NCBI GenBank assembly: GCA_963978545.1
Contig: OZ021732.1
Coordinates: 23,501,688-23,565,687 of the forward strand
Source: Linyphia triangularis
Taxonomy: Eukaryota > Arthropoda > Arachnida > Araneae > Linyphiidae
Length of the DNA: 64,000 nt
Reading direction: 5' to 3'
In this document: one piece after another, positions 53,495 to 64,000 of the stretch
How the letters are laid out: each line of letters starts with the position of its first letter
How positions within the stretch are numbered: the first letter of the stretch is position 1
Notes under the pieces: model-generated
Databases searched by the model: none
The model's input: the letters and a program-made list of their open reading frames with translations, nothing else
Told to the model about the DNA's origin: nothing
Translations under genes and position numbers: made by a program

Positions 53495-54635
53495 AAAGGG
53501 ATATATCGTAAAAAATTATCGTTTTATCGGGTTCTGTTTCATTTCCAAAATAAGTTATTTATATTAATTTAAAATAAATCTTCAAACATGAATGCTAATT
53601 TTTATTTTTATGAAATATGTTGCTTACGTTTTCTAGGACTCTTTGGTCATAATTAAGGCTGACATAATTTAATCACTATTAAAAAAATATATTGGATGAA
53701 AAGAATCTTTTTGAAAATTTTTCAGCATAAAAAAAGCTTTTGCATCGATTCGCTAATTTCGAGAATTTTCATTTTCGAAACTCCTTCCAGTAAACACAAA
53801 TATATAGAAGAAAAAAAATTAAAAATTCCATAATAGTTTTAGTCGTTTTTTCAGAGAAATATTGTATTTTTAAACTAAATATGTAAACGTAGAAATATAT
53901 AAACACAACTGGTACAAGTTTTCTATATTAAAATCTGCCAGAACCCTCAAATAGTAGTATTTTCAACCCTCTAAAAGGTGAAAAATCTTTGCTTTTCCAA
54001 AAAATCACATTTTCTGAGTTTAAAATATGTTATTTGTTGTGATTTGCAGAACATTGTATTCTTAATTTTGAATATGCTTACAGTTTTATTCAACACTTGT
54101 GCAATAGTAATAACTAGCTGACATAAAATTTGTCCTCCTAATTTCTAAGATATTACAATTTTCTTTAGCTTTGTTTACTTAGTTTCCAATTCGTGTTTTT
54201 AATCTAAGACATTGAACAAAATTAAAAAACATCTTTTGGGTTAAAATGAAATATTCACTTTAAAGTCACTTTACATATCATTTTACGATCATTTTAACTA
54301 TCATACGTCCTGTTGGAAAGTCAACTACGCAGAATACGGATGATTGTTTAACATATTTTTGAAAGTTGACTGTACTTGAAATGGGACTGCACATGTCAAT
54401 TAATCATATCAACGCTATAACTTTTTATGTTATATAACATTGTTAATCATTCTTTAAGTATTCAGTTTAAAAATATACAAACATATTTTGAAGTTATAAA
54501 GCCCCAGCATTCCAAAGAACATTTTTCGAAATCTTCTATACAATGAGAAAGAAATTTTTCCTCTCCCCCCCCCCCCTCCCTCCTCTCTACTCCATTGATC
54601 TGCTACATTGTTGATTAAAATATACATAATTGTCA
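52745..54635. other. Gap: AT-rich with homopolymers
   Basis: A/G-rich tract near 53298-53325, poly-T at 53451-53490 and a C run near 54565. No gene recognised. Confidence 0.4.
53451..53490. repeat. Poly-T tract, 40 bp
   Basis: Uninterrupted T run, preceded by TTTTTTTTTCTTCT. Confidence 0.95.
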
Positions 54636-54639
54636 AAGT

Positions 54640-55487
54640 CGAATTTTTGGAGATTTATAAATGTCCGGTATCCGGTGTTTCGAAACAGCAATTTGAGAGC
54701 GTGAGTTATTTCATGGCATCTAGGTTCCAATTCCTGTTTCTGAAAACTAAATAAATTAGCTTTAAACTCTCTTCTTCACTCTTGTGACATATAAAATATC
54801 TGAATTTCAAATTTAAGAAGGTGTACTTTGAAATAGCAATTTTGGAATCGCGTGTTCTATGAAATTTCTTATGTATTTAACGTTCCAAAATATATTCTGG
54901 CACTCATTTGACTACTATACTACATAAATTTCAAATTATGTGGTTCTAAATAGCAAAAGTTTTTTGAACGTTTATATTCTAAGTTCCGATTTCTAGCTTT
55001 ATACTTCATCATAATAAAATTATGTACCTCTCATAGTATTGGCCTTCAATGACATTCGCCAGACATTTCAAGTTTCCAGACATATATTCTTACACGTTTG
55101 AGGCCTGTAGCTGATATGAATTTCAAATTTCAGATAATATATTCATGCTTCACACGGTCTCCAGTCCTCCTAAGTTTAAAATATTTTAACCTTTTTCGCA
55201 TTTTAGACTCCTTTACCAAATAAAAACGCGCATTCTTCTGACACGTCATAGGTAATTCATATTCAAAATTACTTTCGTGCATCTTAGTACAGCTAAAATA
55301 GGACATAAAAAAATTGGTCCGTTCATGAAATTCGGCAAAAATGTTTTATTTGTCATGAGAATAAAATAACAAACGATTATATAAAAAATGTCTAACATAG
55401 ATAGGTGTTTTTGAGGGGGTGGAGACGGGGGAAGGTTTTTTTCTTTTAAACTGAAAATTAATGTTGTTATAACCTAGGCATGTGTGT

Positions 55488-55527
<40 letters not shown>

Positions 55528-56340
55528 TTAATCGAATGAATAAAAGGTAAAACGCTATAACAATCCTATAAACCCTATAATAATATAAAAGTGCATGTAA
55601 TGAAACGAAACTGAGAGCCACTAATACACCACTAAAATTTAATTGAAGAAGTACAAGTTAGTAATAAAAAAATTAAGTAGTAGGTAATAATTGAAATAGT
55701 AAGTAAGCAAAAGTATAAGGGATAAAGAATAAGTAATGAAATAAAAGTCAACTTTTCTATGTATTTTCTTCGATAAAAAGGACTAAAACTTTTTTTAGAA
55801 TGGTTATATCGTCTTATTTTTTTATTCGATTTAGCATCAGAAAATACTTTAAAAACATACGTCCATAGCCTAGATTGTTATAAATTAATTTTTTAGTCTC
55901 AAAACCTCCCCACCCCCACAAAAAAAACCCCTCCTCTGCTAGGTATTTTATAGACTCCTTTAATTCTTCATTTTCATGACAAATGGAAAAATTTTGCCAA
56001 GTTTCATCAACGGACCAATTTTTTTAATTTATTTTCGGATGGTTTTTGGTACTATATTTTCCATACTATCTATGTAGCCTACAGTTTACCTGAACTTCAA
56101 ACTTTAGCCTTCTTCATCGTCTGTCTTCAAAAGAACAATTTAGGAAACTCAAATTCTTAACTGTATACTTATGGTGTTAATTAAGTATTTCACTTTCGAA
56201 AATATTTTCATGCACCTTCGTGGCATGTGAGGTTGCGCGAGTTCCAAAATTCAGCTTTCTACATCTTTAAGACTTAAAAATAATAATAATAATAATTCGA
56301 ACAGAGTCTTTACCCTCTGACCAGCACTTGCATTATAAGA
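54640..56340 (+). repeat. Diverged repeated modules related to the 56.3-kb foldback
   Basis: A module of the form GTATTTAA(C/A)GTTCCAA(A)ATATTC...GCAC...TTGAGGTCTGTAG...ATGAATTTCAAATTTC recurs at about 54871-54940, 55060-55130 and 56185-56255, and in clearer form at 56452-56525 inside the foldback. Spacing is irregular and divergence high, so boundaries are uncertain. A T36 tract at 55491-55526 interrupts the region. Confidence 0.45.
55491..55526. repeat. Poly-T tract, 36 bp
   Basis: Uninterrupted T run; generates a Lys-rich minus-strand ORF artefact. Confidence 0.95.
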
Positions 56341-56345
56341 TATAG

Positions 56346-57141
56346 TCTTACACCAATTTGTCATTTGGACTTCCTTAATTCTGAATTTCAGTTTTTTGTT
56401 TTCTGAACAGAAAAGTGGAAATTTTTGGAAGGTACTTCTTTTGGCATTCCTAACGTATTTAACTTTCCAAGATATTCCTATGCACTCTTGAGGTCTGTAG
56501 GCAATGAGAATTCCCAAATTTCGCCTTTCTTAGAATTCTGAACTCAATAAAAGAAATTTGATGGATCAGCGTTTGCTTGGTTTTGAATTGCACTTTCCAA
56601 ACAATAATTGAAGTGTTGCTGATACGAAGCGCGAACTTAACATTAGGTAAAAAAATTCACCACCAAATTAGACCCTTCACAAATTCTACAGGTATATTTT
56701 TCATGTTGGATTATCCTTCTTTCCCTCTCAAAATACGCAGAGAATTTTACTGAGCATAGAAATATCAATACATTGGAAACTTTTCAAATGCTTTTTTTCT
56801 CGAAACCACCTTTTGTTTGGTTAGATCTTCGTATCCGCACCGCCTTAATTACTCTTTGGAAAGTGCAATTCTTCGAGGGATCGGAGTGGTTACCATCAAA
56901 CGTAAAAAAAAAGCGGGACCATCAAATTTCTTTCATGTAGTCCAGAATACTTAAAAAGGTGAAATTTAGGATTCTCGTTGTCTACATACTTCAAGAGTAC
57001 GTAGGAATATCTTGGAATGGAAAATATATTAGGAATGCCAAAAGAAGTACATTCCCAAAACTACTAATTTGAAGCCCAGAAAACGTAGAAAACTGAAATA
57101 AAGAATTAAGGGGGTCCATATGCCAAAATGGTGCAAGAATT
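56346..57141. mobile_element. Foldback element with about 290-bp arms
   Basis: Left arm about 56346-56630 and right arm about 56828-57141 are inverted copies. GGTACTTCTTTTGGCATTCC pairs with GGAATGCCAAAAGAAGTAC, GATATTCCTATG with CGTAGGAATATC, AAATTTGATGG with CCATCAAATTT, and GAATTGCACTTTCCAAA with TTTGGAAAGTGCAATTC. The loop is about 200 bp. Non-coding; family unknown, but it shares modules with the DNA to its left. Confidence 0.8.
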
Positions 57142-57169
57142 GTACACCCATTTGACCCAGTGACCTGCA

Positions 57170-58645
57170 TTAAATATTTAATATTTCTAAGTTTTCTAAA
57201 TATAGAGATAATTTTAATGAAACAGCAGACAGAAAATTCTGCTTATATATGATGTATAAATGTTTTATGTAAAATAACACCATTCGATGGTAGATCCGTC
57301 GTGGAGAAATAAATTACATTGCTTATAATCAAAACACTTAATTTTACCTTTAAGAAAAAAATATTTGTCAAAAATCCCTGCATTTCATTAATAGAAATTC
57401 TAATTTAGTCCAAACTGTTCGCCAGTTTCGTAGATAAAAGATGTGCATTTATGAATTTCTTTTGTAAATGTTAAATAGAACAAAACTCATAACGTAAACG
57501 CGCAAAAAAATTGAAACAGCAAATGCAGCATTAAAGAAATTTATCAAGAACTGAATAAAATTGTTCAACCTTATAGTGGTAATCAAAGTGAAATTCATAA
57601 TAGTTGAATTTCTAGAACAATTAATTTGAAACGAATTTATGAATTTCAAAAGAGTATCCGGTTAAGTTATTGCGAGGAGATATCCGCAACAACACTTTTA
57701 ATTTTAGGTACCGTGAAAGGAATTTACAAATTGGGTGTAAGAGGAAAATTCACTCTATCCACTTAGTGAATGATACTGCCTTTCCTTTATATCTGGAATA
57801 CATTATCTAAGGGAGATTCTTTTCATTCTTTCTAACAAAAAATGGCAAAAAGAAGTAGCTCAAACCTAATGAAACTTGCAATAAAAGAGGGAAATTTTCC
57901 ATCATATATATTTCGATTTTATCTTATTGATTTCAAAAGTTATTTATGAAACATATTGTTATTTTGATCTTCCATGAAATAAATGAGATAATATTTTATT
58001 TTTACTTTAAAAGACAAAATGGGCAGTTGCGCAGAAAAATTCAGTTTAAAGTGAGATTTAAAGCTTTATAATATTTAATATATCTATACATATATATATA
58101 TTAAATGCATTTATTTGTTTAAAGTAAAGTCAAATAATTATATCGTTGATAATTACTAAGTCAAAAAATATTCAAGTTGTGATTAATCTTAAATATAATC
58201 TCCAGCCTTATTTCCAAACTTAACCATCTGCTAGTAATTTCACTGAACCAATTGTTATAAAAGAAGGGGAATTTCATTTGAAGTAGAGGTACATTTATAC
58301 CTTTTTGAATTTCCTCATGTAGAACTATTTCGAACGAAGGATTATTAACGATTCATAAAATGAAAGAAAATATTTTTAACTTCTTTATTTTTATTTTAGT
58401 ATTTTCACGAGTTATAATCATGTGTTTTATTAGGGTTGGTAAAGTTGGTTAAAAATAAGATTAATTCAATGATTTTATGAGATTTCAATATAAAATTAAC
58501 TTGAGTCTACATTCTAGATCATTTTATTGGTAAGGCAACCCGAGTTGTACCTTGAGATCAAAATAATGTTGCACCTTGGGACATCTCAATGTACAACACA
58601 ATTAATTTTGACCTGATACAACAGTTAGCCAAATCCAATTAAACA
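57170..58645. other. Gap: AT-rich, nothing recognised
   Basis: Short unsupported ORFs only. Confidence 0.4.
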
Positions 58646-58984
58646 GCTGCAGTGCTGGTCAAAATTATACGAACAAGGGAAAAATCTCTAATCTTGGCTA
58701 CAGTTTACCGAAAATTTATGCAAATTTTATGGTTGGAAACGAATGATAAATGAAGCATTTTTTTATAAGTTTTTGTGGAAATATATGAGAATAATATCCT
58801 ATTCACAAAATGTATTTTGGATTTAGACAGCCATGTGATATGGACAAAATTATAAGGACAACAATATTTGTGGGTTCTAAAAAGCAAAATGTACATGTTT
58901 TTTGGTCTGCACACGTCACTCCCAAATGATATAAATCCTTGGTGAGTTATTGGGAATGTCGTATTCTATTTTTTCAGTCATACA

Positions 58985-60140
58985 GCTAGGTACTAAACTT
59001 TCGGAGTTTGAGAATGGGAAAGTGGTCGCTTTTAAAAGTTTAGGACTTTCTGCACATCAAATTGTGACAAATCTGAACAAATCCAGAAAGGTCAATTATA
59101 CTTTTCTTAAAAATCCCATAGAATATTGACAGCAAAAACATACAGATAGACAATCTTCGGTTTCTTTGAGTGATAAAAGAATGGTATTAAGGCGAGCTTT
59201 CTCCTAAAAACATCGACGGAAATTAAAGGGGAATTATACTTACGATAAAGTGCTCCAACTGTTCGGCGTGTTTTACAAAAATAAAAAAAAGATTCGTTTT
59301 GGGAAAACTTATGTCACGACCGTCTCTTACAAAAGTAAATAAGAGACTGAGGATGGAGTTTGCCAAAAAATGCATTGCTATGGGAACAATTGGGATGATG
59401 TTGTCTTTTCCAATGAGAAAAAGTATAGTTTGGATAATCCATATGGTATTTTATACTTCTGGTTTGATCTCCATAAAGAAAAAAAAAAAAATTCTCAAAG
59501 CGTATATTTGGACGTGGCTCAGTAATGGTCTGAGGAAGTTTTGCAACTGCAGGAATAGTTCCAATAGTTTTTGTACAGGTCAGAATGATTTCTAAAAATT
59601 ATGTTGATATACTAGCCGATAATCTTTTACTGGAAGCACCGTTGATTACAAATGGAAACTATTTACTCAAGCAGGACAATGCTTAAGTACATGTTTCTCA
59701 AACTTTAAAATCATGGTTTGATGTTAATTTAGTGAAACTACTTGACAACCAGAAGCTCCGATCTAAAACCAATGGAAAATCTGAGAGGTATTCTGGCTCA
59801 CAAAGTATACAAAAACAGTATTCAATATCAATCCAAACAAGAACTTACGTCTTTCATCGAAAAAGCCGACCAAACGGTATAGTGGTTAGCGTGCTAGCTT
59901 CTAGACCGCGAGGTTGCGGGTTCGAGTCCCGTGTTAGGCATGGGTGTTTGTAAATGTATGTTGGCTTGTCTAATGACGAATGTTTCGGCGCATTATAGCC
60001 CTTGTGTTGCTGACGGCGCCAGATAATCTGAATACAACCAACCTTTCCTCGAAAAAACATGGAAAAAATTTCCAAGAACGATCTGAAGGAACTGTCAAAT
60101 TCCATTAAGTCAAGACTAATAAAAGAGATTGAGAAGATGG
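58985..60140 (+). pseudogene. Tc1-like transposase, decayed and interrupted
   Basis: Joined frames read LSEFENGKVVAFKSLGLSAH and QIVTNLNKSRKVNYTFLKNP (HTH), then DDVVFSNEKKYSLDNPYG with YFWFDLHKE (about 59395-59483). LKQDNA follows (about 59667-59684), then VHVSQTLKSWFDVNLVKLLD and DLKPMENLRGILAHKVY (59761-59811), then LTSFIEKA at the SINE. After the SINE the frame resumes ISKNDLKELSNSIKSRLIKE. The first catalytic residue is Asn (FSNE instead of FSDE); the second Asp and the Glu (PMEN) are visible. Many stops (for example after QDNA), several frameshifts, an A12 slip near 59484 and the SINE make it non-functional. Confidence 0.85.
59865..60046 (+). mobile_element. tRNA-derived SINE inserted in the Tc1-like transposase
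   Basis: The head resembles a tRNA: TATAGTGGTTAGCGTGC (A-box region), then GGTTCGAGTCC, a perfect B box at 59919-59929. GCGGG/CCCGT form the T stem and GCCGACC/GTTAGGC a partly paired acceptor. The anticodon stem does not pair, so it is not a working tRNA. A unique body follows (ATGTTTCGGCGCATTATAGC, GTGTTGCTGACGGCGCCAG, TGAATACAACCAACC). Flanking CATCGAAAAAGC (59855-59866) and CCTCGAAAAAAC (60047-60058) look like a 12-bp target duplication with two differences; its last two bases, GC, may belong to the SINE head instead. I associate this type with spiders; that is inference. Confidence 0.85.
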
Positions 60141-60771
60141 GGGAGTTTATTTACTATTATGTATTTTTCAGACTAAAACATTCATGCTCTTATAATTTTG
60201 TCCATTTTTACAGAGACAGTTTTTGTTAATTATGTTAAAATATTCATATTTTGCATTTTCCAATTTTTTACATTCTACAATGATTTATAGTACAAAAAAG
60301 CATTTTTAGTGTACATTTCACTTTATTTACTTCAGTAATAAATATTTTCTGTCTAATTTTCAGTTATCCTTACAGTCCTGACCACCATTGTAGAAGATCT
60401 ATAATAAATTTATTTTTTTAAACTGGTAAAAATTCAGTTCATTAAAAAAAAAAATCTTTATTGAATGCCTTATACGTATACCTTATACAACTTAAAAAAG
60501 TCTTAACGTTTTTGCCTGAGTTGAGTTGATTATTTGGTACTATAACAATCTGCTGTAAAACGGTTTAAAAAAAAGTAAAAAGATTTGTATAAAATAAAAT
60601 ATGCTGAAGATTGTAAACATATATATTGAATAATATTTACAATGTGCCTCTGGTTTAATGGCTTTAGAAAGTTTGTTCACATACATATCTGCAAAGTAGG
60701 AAAATTTTTATAAGAGTATAAGCAAAAGAAAGATACATAAATTTCCATCTACGAAGCATAAGTATGAAGAC
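60140..60771. other. Right arm of the Tc1-like element, then AT-rich gap
   Basis: 60140-60390 is the right arm and spacer of the Tc1-like element. From 60393 to 60763 I see nothing. Confidence 0.5.
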
Positions 60772-61304
60772 TAGAGGTCGGAAATATCTATCAAAATAAA
60801 TATCGATACTATATCGTTGCATAGAAAAACAAATTGATAAAATATCGATAAATCGATACATGCTTTTTTTATTTTTTTTTATTTGATTTTCAATTTTGCC
60901 AGAAACAAAGTTTTTCGGGGCAAATTTCTACTATTCATTATTGTTTTTTTTTGTAAGGTGACTACTTATTTAACTGAAATGGATCTATTACAAAAAAAAG
61001 TTATATTTTCGTTTAATTGGTGCAGTGATTTAAAAAAAAACTCAAATAATTTTCAATAGCTTTTAAGTGTATAGAAATATATTGAATACTGGTGCCATTT
61101 TAACTGTCTCTCAGCCAAGTTCAAACATTAGTTTTGAAGTTTTTGAAAAGGGAACATAGAAAATCGAAAAAACACATGGAACTACAAAACGATCATCAAA
61201 AAACTAAAAATGTTTGAAAATATCGATATAACATTGACTTTTATCGATATTTTTTTAGAAATATCGATAAAAATATCGTCGTATCGATATATCGCCGACC
61301 TCTA
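60772..61304. mobile_element. hAT-type MITE with perfect 8-bp target duplication
   Basis: TAGAGGTCGG at 60772 faces CCGACCTCTA ending at 61304. ATGAAGAC flanks both sides exactly (60764-60771 and 61305-61312), an 8-bp duplication as hAT elements make. Subterminal DNA on both sides is packed with TATCGATA-type words (AAATATCGATAAATCGATAC; CGTCGTATCGATATATCG). 533 bp, non-coding. Confidence 0.93.
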
Positions 61305-61312
61305 ATGAAGAC

Positions 61313-62620
61313 GGTCATGATATGCAGAAGTTAATAGAGAAAGTTTAACAACAGTAGATTGAACTCCAGGAAAACATGGATTTTGCTAACATTATTAAAA
61401 CATTAGTGAAATTAACTGGAAAGATAATATAAAAAAACATAATTGTGTTGTACTAATTGTTGAGTAAACAAATTGTTTAGGAGGTTACATATATGGCTAA
61501 AACACTCATAATTACGTTTTTTACATTAAAAAAAGAATAAAACAATCTATGAAATCTATGAAAGTGATATAATATGCAAATTATGCCAACTACAAGAAGT
61601 TCATTATGACAGAATATTGTATTGAAATTTTCTGATAATTTCAGTGGCAATGATGCGGAATAAATTTATTAACAGTGTTAAATTCATTTCGAAATATTTT
61701 CAATATCAAGTCATCGTCTCAATAACAAAGTATTTTAAAGGAAATATTATTGATTATTTTATTCAGCCTAAGGCTACATAATATGTGTCTTATATTCCAA
61801 AAAATGTTGAACTTAAGTGCATGTGCAAAGATTAATAAAAAAACTTAATAAACAGTTTGTGTTTGAAGAAAGAATAAAAAAATACATAAGGTAAATACTT
61901 TCAAAGGTGAATCAATAGTTGATGGGGAACACAAGTAGCAGCTACCATTATAGCCTCAAAGGAACATTAGTTTAAAAGTGTCCTAGAGTTTTTTCTCTTT
62001 TCCATACACAAATAGCATTGCATATCTATTTTTATTTCTAGCTCATCTAGATTTAATTAACATTTTTAAATATTTTTAAAGGTTTTGCACTAATGCATAA
62101 CTTTGTACAAATACGTAGTAATTAATTCCTATATAGATTATTTACAAAAAAAATTTATCTCTTTTAACCTCTTGTAACCTCAGAAGAGATTTATATTCTC
62201 AAAAAGTCTTAAAATTCTAGAAGAATAAAATTGTATCTTTCTAATTCTTTGAGGTCATAGTAACCTCTTTCCTAGACAGAAAATTATTTAATTATTATGT
62301 CAAATTATCCACCAAGGATATTCTTAAATACCTTTTCCTTTCCTTCCAAAATCCAGTTTAACTAAGCTAAGCAACTTTCTTGTGGATTTTGAATTAAAAC
62401 ACTGCAACTAACGATTTTTGACTATGATGTATCATAGAATATCTTCCTCCATTAAACCCATACTGAAACAATTACGTTTATAATACAATACTTGATAATA
62501 GTTACGTCTGTTTTTGAATTTACAATGATACGTTTATTCTAGAGGAGAATGCAAAGCCAAATATCAAACACTGCATCCAGAAGTGTACTGTACCCTGAGT
62601 TCAAAGAAATAAATTATTCC
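61313..62620. other. Gap: AT-rich, nothing recognised
   Basis: No supported feature. Confidence 0.4.
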
Positions 62621-62726
62621 GAGAGGCGACTGCAAGTTCAAGTACTCCATCGAACATAATTTTGAATTTTTCATTGAATATTGAGAAATACTAACATATT
62701 ATGAATATACTGGTCTGCCGTGACGA

Positions 62727-62760
<34 letters not shown>

Positions 62761-63285
62761 GACTTTGAAAAAGTACAACTAAATCCGGCTATCAAATATG
62801 TTATAACTTTGTAAAAAAAAATAACTTTCTTTTTTGTCTGGTAACCCACCACTCTTTAATTTTCAATTAAGAAGGTTACAGACGACTTGTCTTTCCTAGC
62901 GCCAAGTACTTTAATTTTTTTTAAAAGTCAGCCAAGTTGATAATATAGATTACGTCATTAGTAACGTAATATCTATCGCTAACTTGGCTCACTTTTAAAA
63001 GATGGAAGTATTTTTCTCCAGACTATAAATACCGTCTGCACTCTTTCTCATTGAAAACTAGAGAATGTGGATTAGCAAATAGAAAGAATTCTCATTATTT
63101 GCCAAGTTATGACATATTTGGCTATCAGATTTAGTTCAACTCATTAAAATTCAGTTTTCGCACAGTTTTGGTTATTTTTGCAACAGCAGACTACTATATT
63201 CATTACCTACTAATATTTTCTCTACCTTCTATAAAAAAAATTAGAATAATATACGATAATATACCTAAACTTGCAGTCGCCTCTC
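62621..63285. mobile_element. Foldback element, copy 2 (665 bp)
   Basis: Ends are GAGAGGCGACTGCAAG and CTTGCAGTCGCCTCTC, a perfect 16-bp inverted pair. The interior matches copy 1 at 41519-42190, for example CTCTTTAATTTTCAATTAAG followed by AGACGA-type sequence and CTTTCTCATTGAAAA. The central part (ATTACGTCATTAGTAACGTA) is itself palindromic. The left arm has grown an A31 tract at 62728-62758. No coding sequence; the 86-codon frame at 63168-63428 is an artefact of the right arm. Confidence 0.88.
62728..62758. repeat. Poly-A tract, 31 bp
   Basis: Lies in the left arm of foldback copy 2. Confidence 0.95.
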
Positions 63286-63289
63286 AATC

Positions 63290-64000
63290 TATAATATATG
63301 GCAAATGTCTTCTGAAAGCTTTTTTAAGAGGAACTCCTGGTAAAGATCAATCCCTATCCTTTTTACAATCTTCTAGCACAGTTCACTTAGAAATTACTTT
63401 CTATAAAACCTTGAACTTTGGTGAGTAGGTATGAAAATGATCACGTAATGAAATATGAATATATATATATATATATATTTTACATTTGAAATCCTTAAGT
63501 CAATGCCTATGCCATATGCCTATGCCTCCACCTGCAATAATAATTTGTTGTGGTTTTTTAATTTTTATTTATAACATAAAATATATTAGACTCAATTTTC
63601 GTATTTTTAATATATGTAATTTCATTAAGTAATCATTTTCGTGCCTATTCACCAAATTTCAAGGTTTTATACAAAGTAGTTTCTAAATGAACTGGCATAG
63701 AAGATTGAATGATCCTTACTAGGAGTTCCTCTTAAGGGAATCACTTCACATTTAAGTATTGTTTAGAGACCCACTTGAGAAAAAAGACTATTTATCTTCA
63801 ATAGTTATCATGTTTACCGATACCTATATCAGGCGTTATAAGCTAGGGTATATATGCGTTCTTTAGAAGGCTTCTTCTTCACATCCAATCATACGATATA
63901 CCGTAACTTCAACATCTCGGTATATGCTAGAAGGGAAACTTATGAGTGCTTTTGGTAATTGAAGTTCTGAAAACGCTTATTTTGGTGGAAATAAGTAAAA
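63290..64000. other. Gap: AT-rich to the window end
   Basis: Short TA run near 63460-63477; AGGAACTCC near 63331 and AGGAGTTCCTCTTAA near 63720 form a weak inverted pair. No gene recognised. Confidence 0.4.

Larger units (their letters stand above)
58650..60390 (+). mobile_element. Tc1-like transposon with IR/DR-type arms, carrying a SINE
   Basis: The outer left end CAGTGCTGGTCAAAATTATA faces CAATGGTGGTCAGGACTGTA read inward from 60390, followed by TA at 60391-60392. A related inner motif, TGGACAAAATTATAAGG, lies at 58841 on the left, and TGGACAAAATTATAAG lies inverted near 60204 on the right. Each arm of about 200 bp therefore holds two direct repeats, the IR/DR layout known from some Tc1-like elements. 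The left TA is not preserved. Total 1741 bp including a SINE of about 180 bp. Heavily mutated. Confidence 0.82.

Noticed and set aside
59865..59945. Functional tRNA gene (anticodon loop reading TCT)
   Set aside because: The B box is perfect, but the anticodon stem does not pair and the acceptor is mismatched. It continues into a SINE body and has target duplications.

Overview
This window is AT-rich, repeat-dense eukaryotic DNA. It carries long dinucleotide and mononucleotide tracts, many decayed transposons and one recognisable host exon. The contents fit an arthropod with a large genome. An arachnid (spider) is my best guess, because the C-terminus of the RNase H retrotransposon fragment and the tRNA-derived SINE resemble elements I associate with spiders. 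That placement is inference and could be wrong.

Host gene. The only convincing host coding sequence is a minus-strand exon at 1456-1613. It starts MGNKLSCSC and ends in a good splice donor, and it matches the N-terminus of the still life (SIF/Tiam family) Rac guanine-nucleotide exchange factor. The next coding exon would lie beyond base 1. A GC-rich island at about 22.05-22.83 kb has a minus-strand TATA-like box and a strong minus-strand donor. It is the best candidate for the promoter and 5' untranslated first exon of the same gene, which would make 1.6-22.0 kb a roughly 20 kb 5' intron. The relation of DNA beyond 22.8 kb to this gene is unknown.

Transposable elements, left to right: a 145-bp-unit repeat (2.7-3.3 kb, related copy at 42.3 kb); a possible 600-bp MITE (5.3-5.9 kb); five copies of one unnamed dispersed repeat, here called R1 (11.3, 14.9, 24.6, 30.4 and 52.2 kb); a transposon with long terminal inverted repeats (26.10-28.39 kb); a CR1/L2-like LINE split by an insertion (32.3-34.6 kb); the RNase H end of another LINE (36.4-37.1 kb, minus); two copies of a 670-bp foldback element (41.5 and 62.6 kb); a Tc1 element with clear termini and two in-frame stops (46.5-47.7 kb); a second long-TIR transposon (47.9-51.1 kb) whose protein is related to that of the 26-kb element; another foldback (56.3-57.1 kb); a Tc1-like element with an IR/DR layout carrying a SINE inside its transposase (58.65-60.39 kb); and a hAT-type MITE with a perfect 8-bp target duplication (60.8-61.3 kb).

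Most noteworthy are the two long-TIR transposons at 26 and 48 kb. They encode related copies of a protein family that I recognise as recurrent in arthropod genomes but cannot assign to a named superfamily. Both end against (TA)n microsatellites, and the 48-kb element carries 165-171-bp direct repeats nested in its inverted repeats. All transposase and reverse transcriptase copies here are broken. I found no CRISPR array, rRNA or functional tRNA gene.
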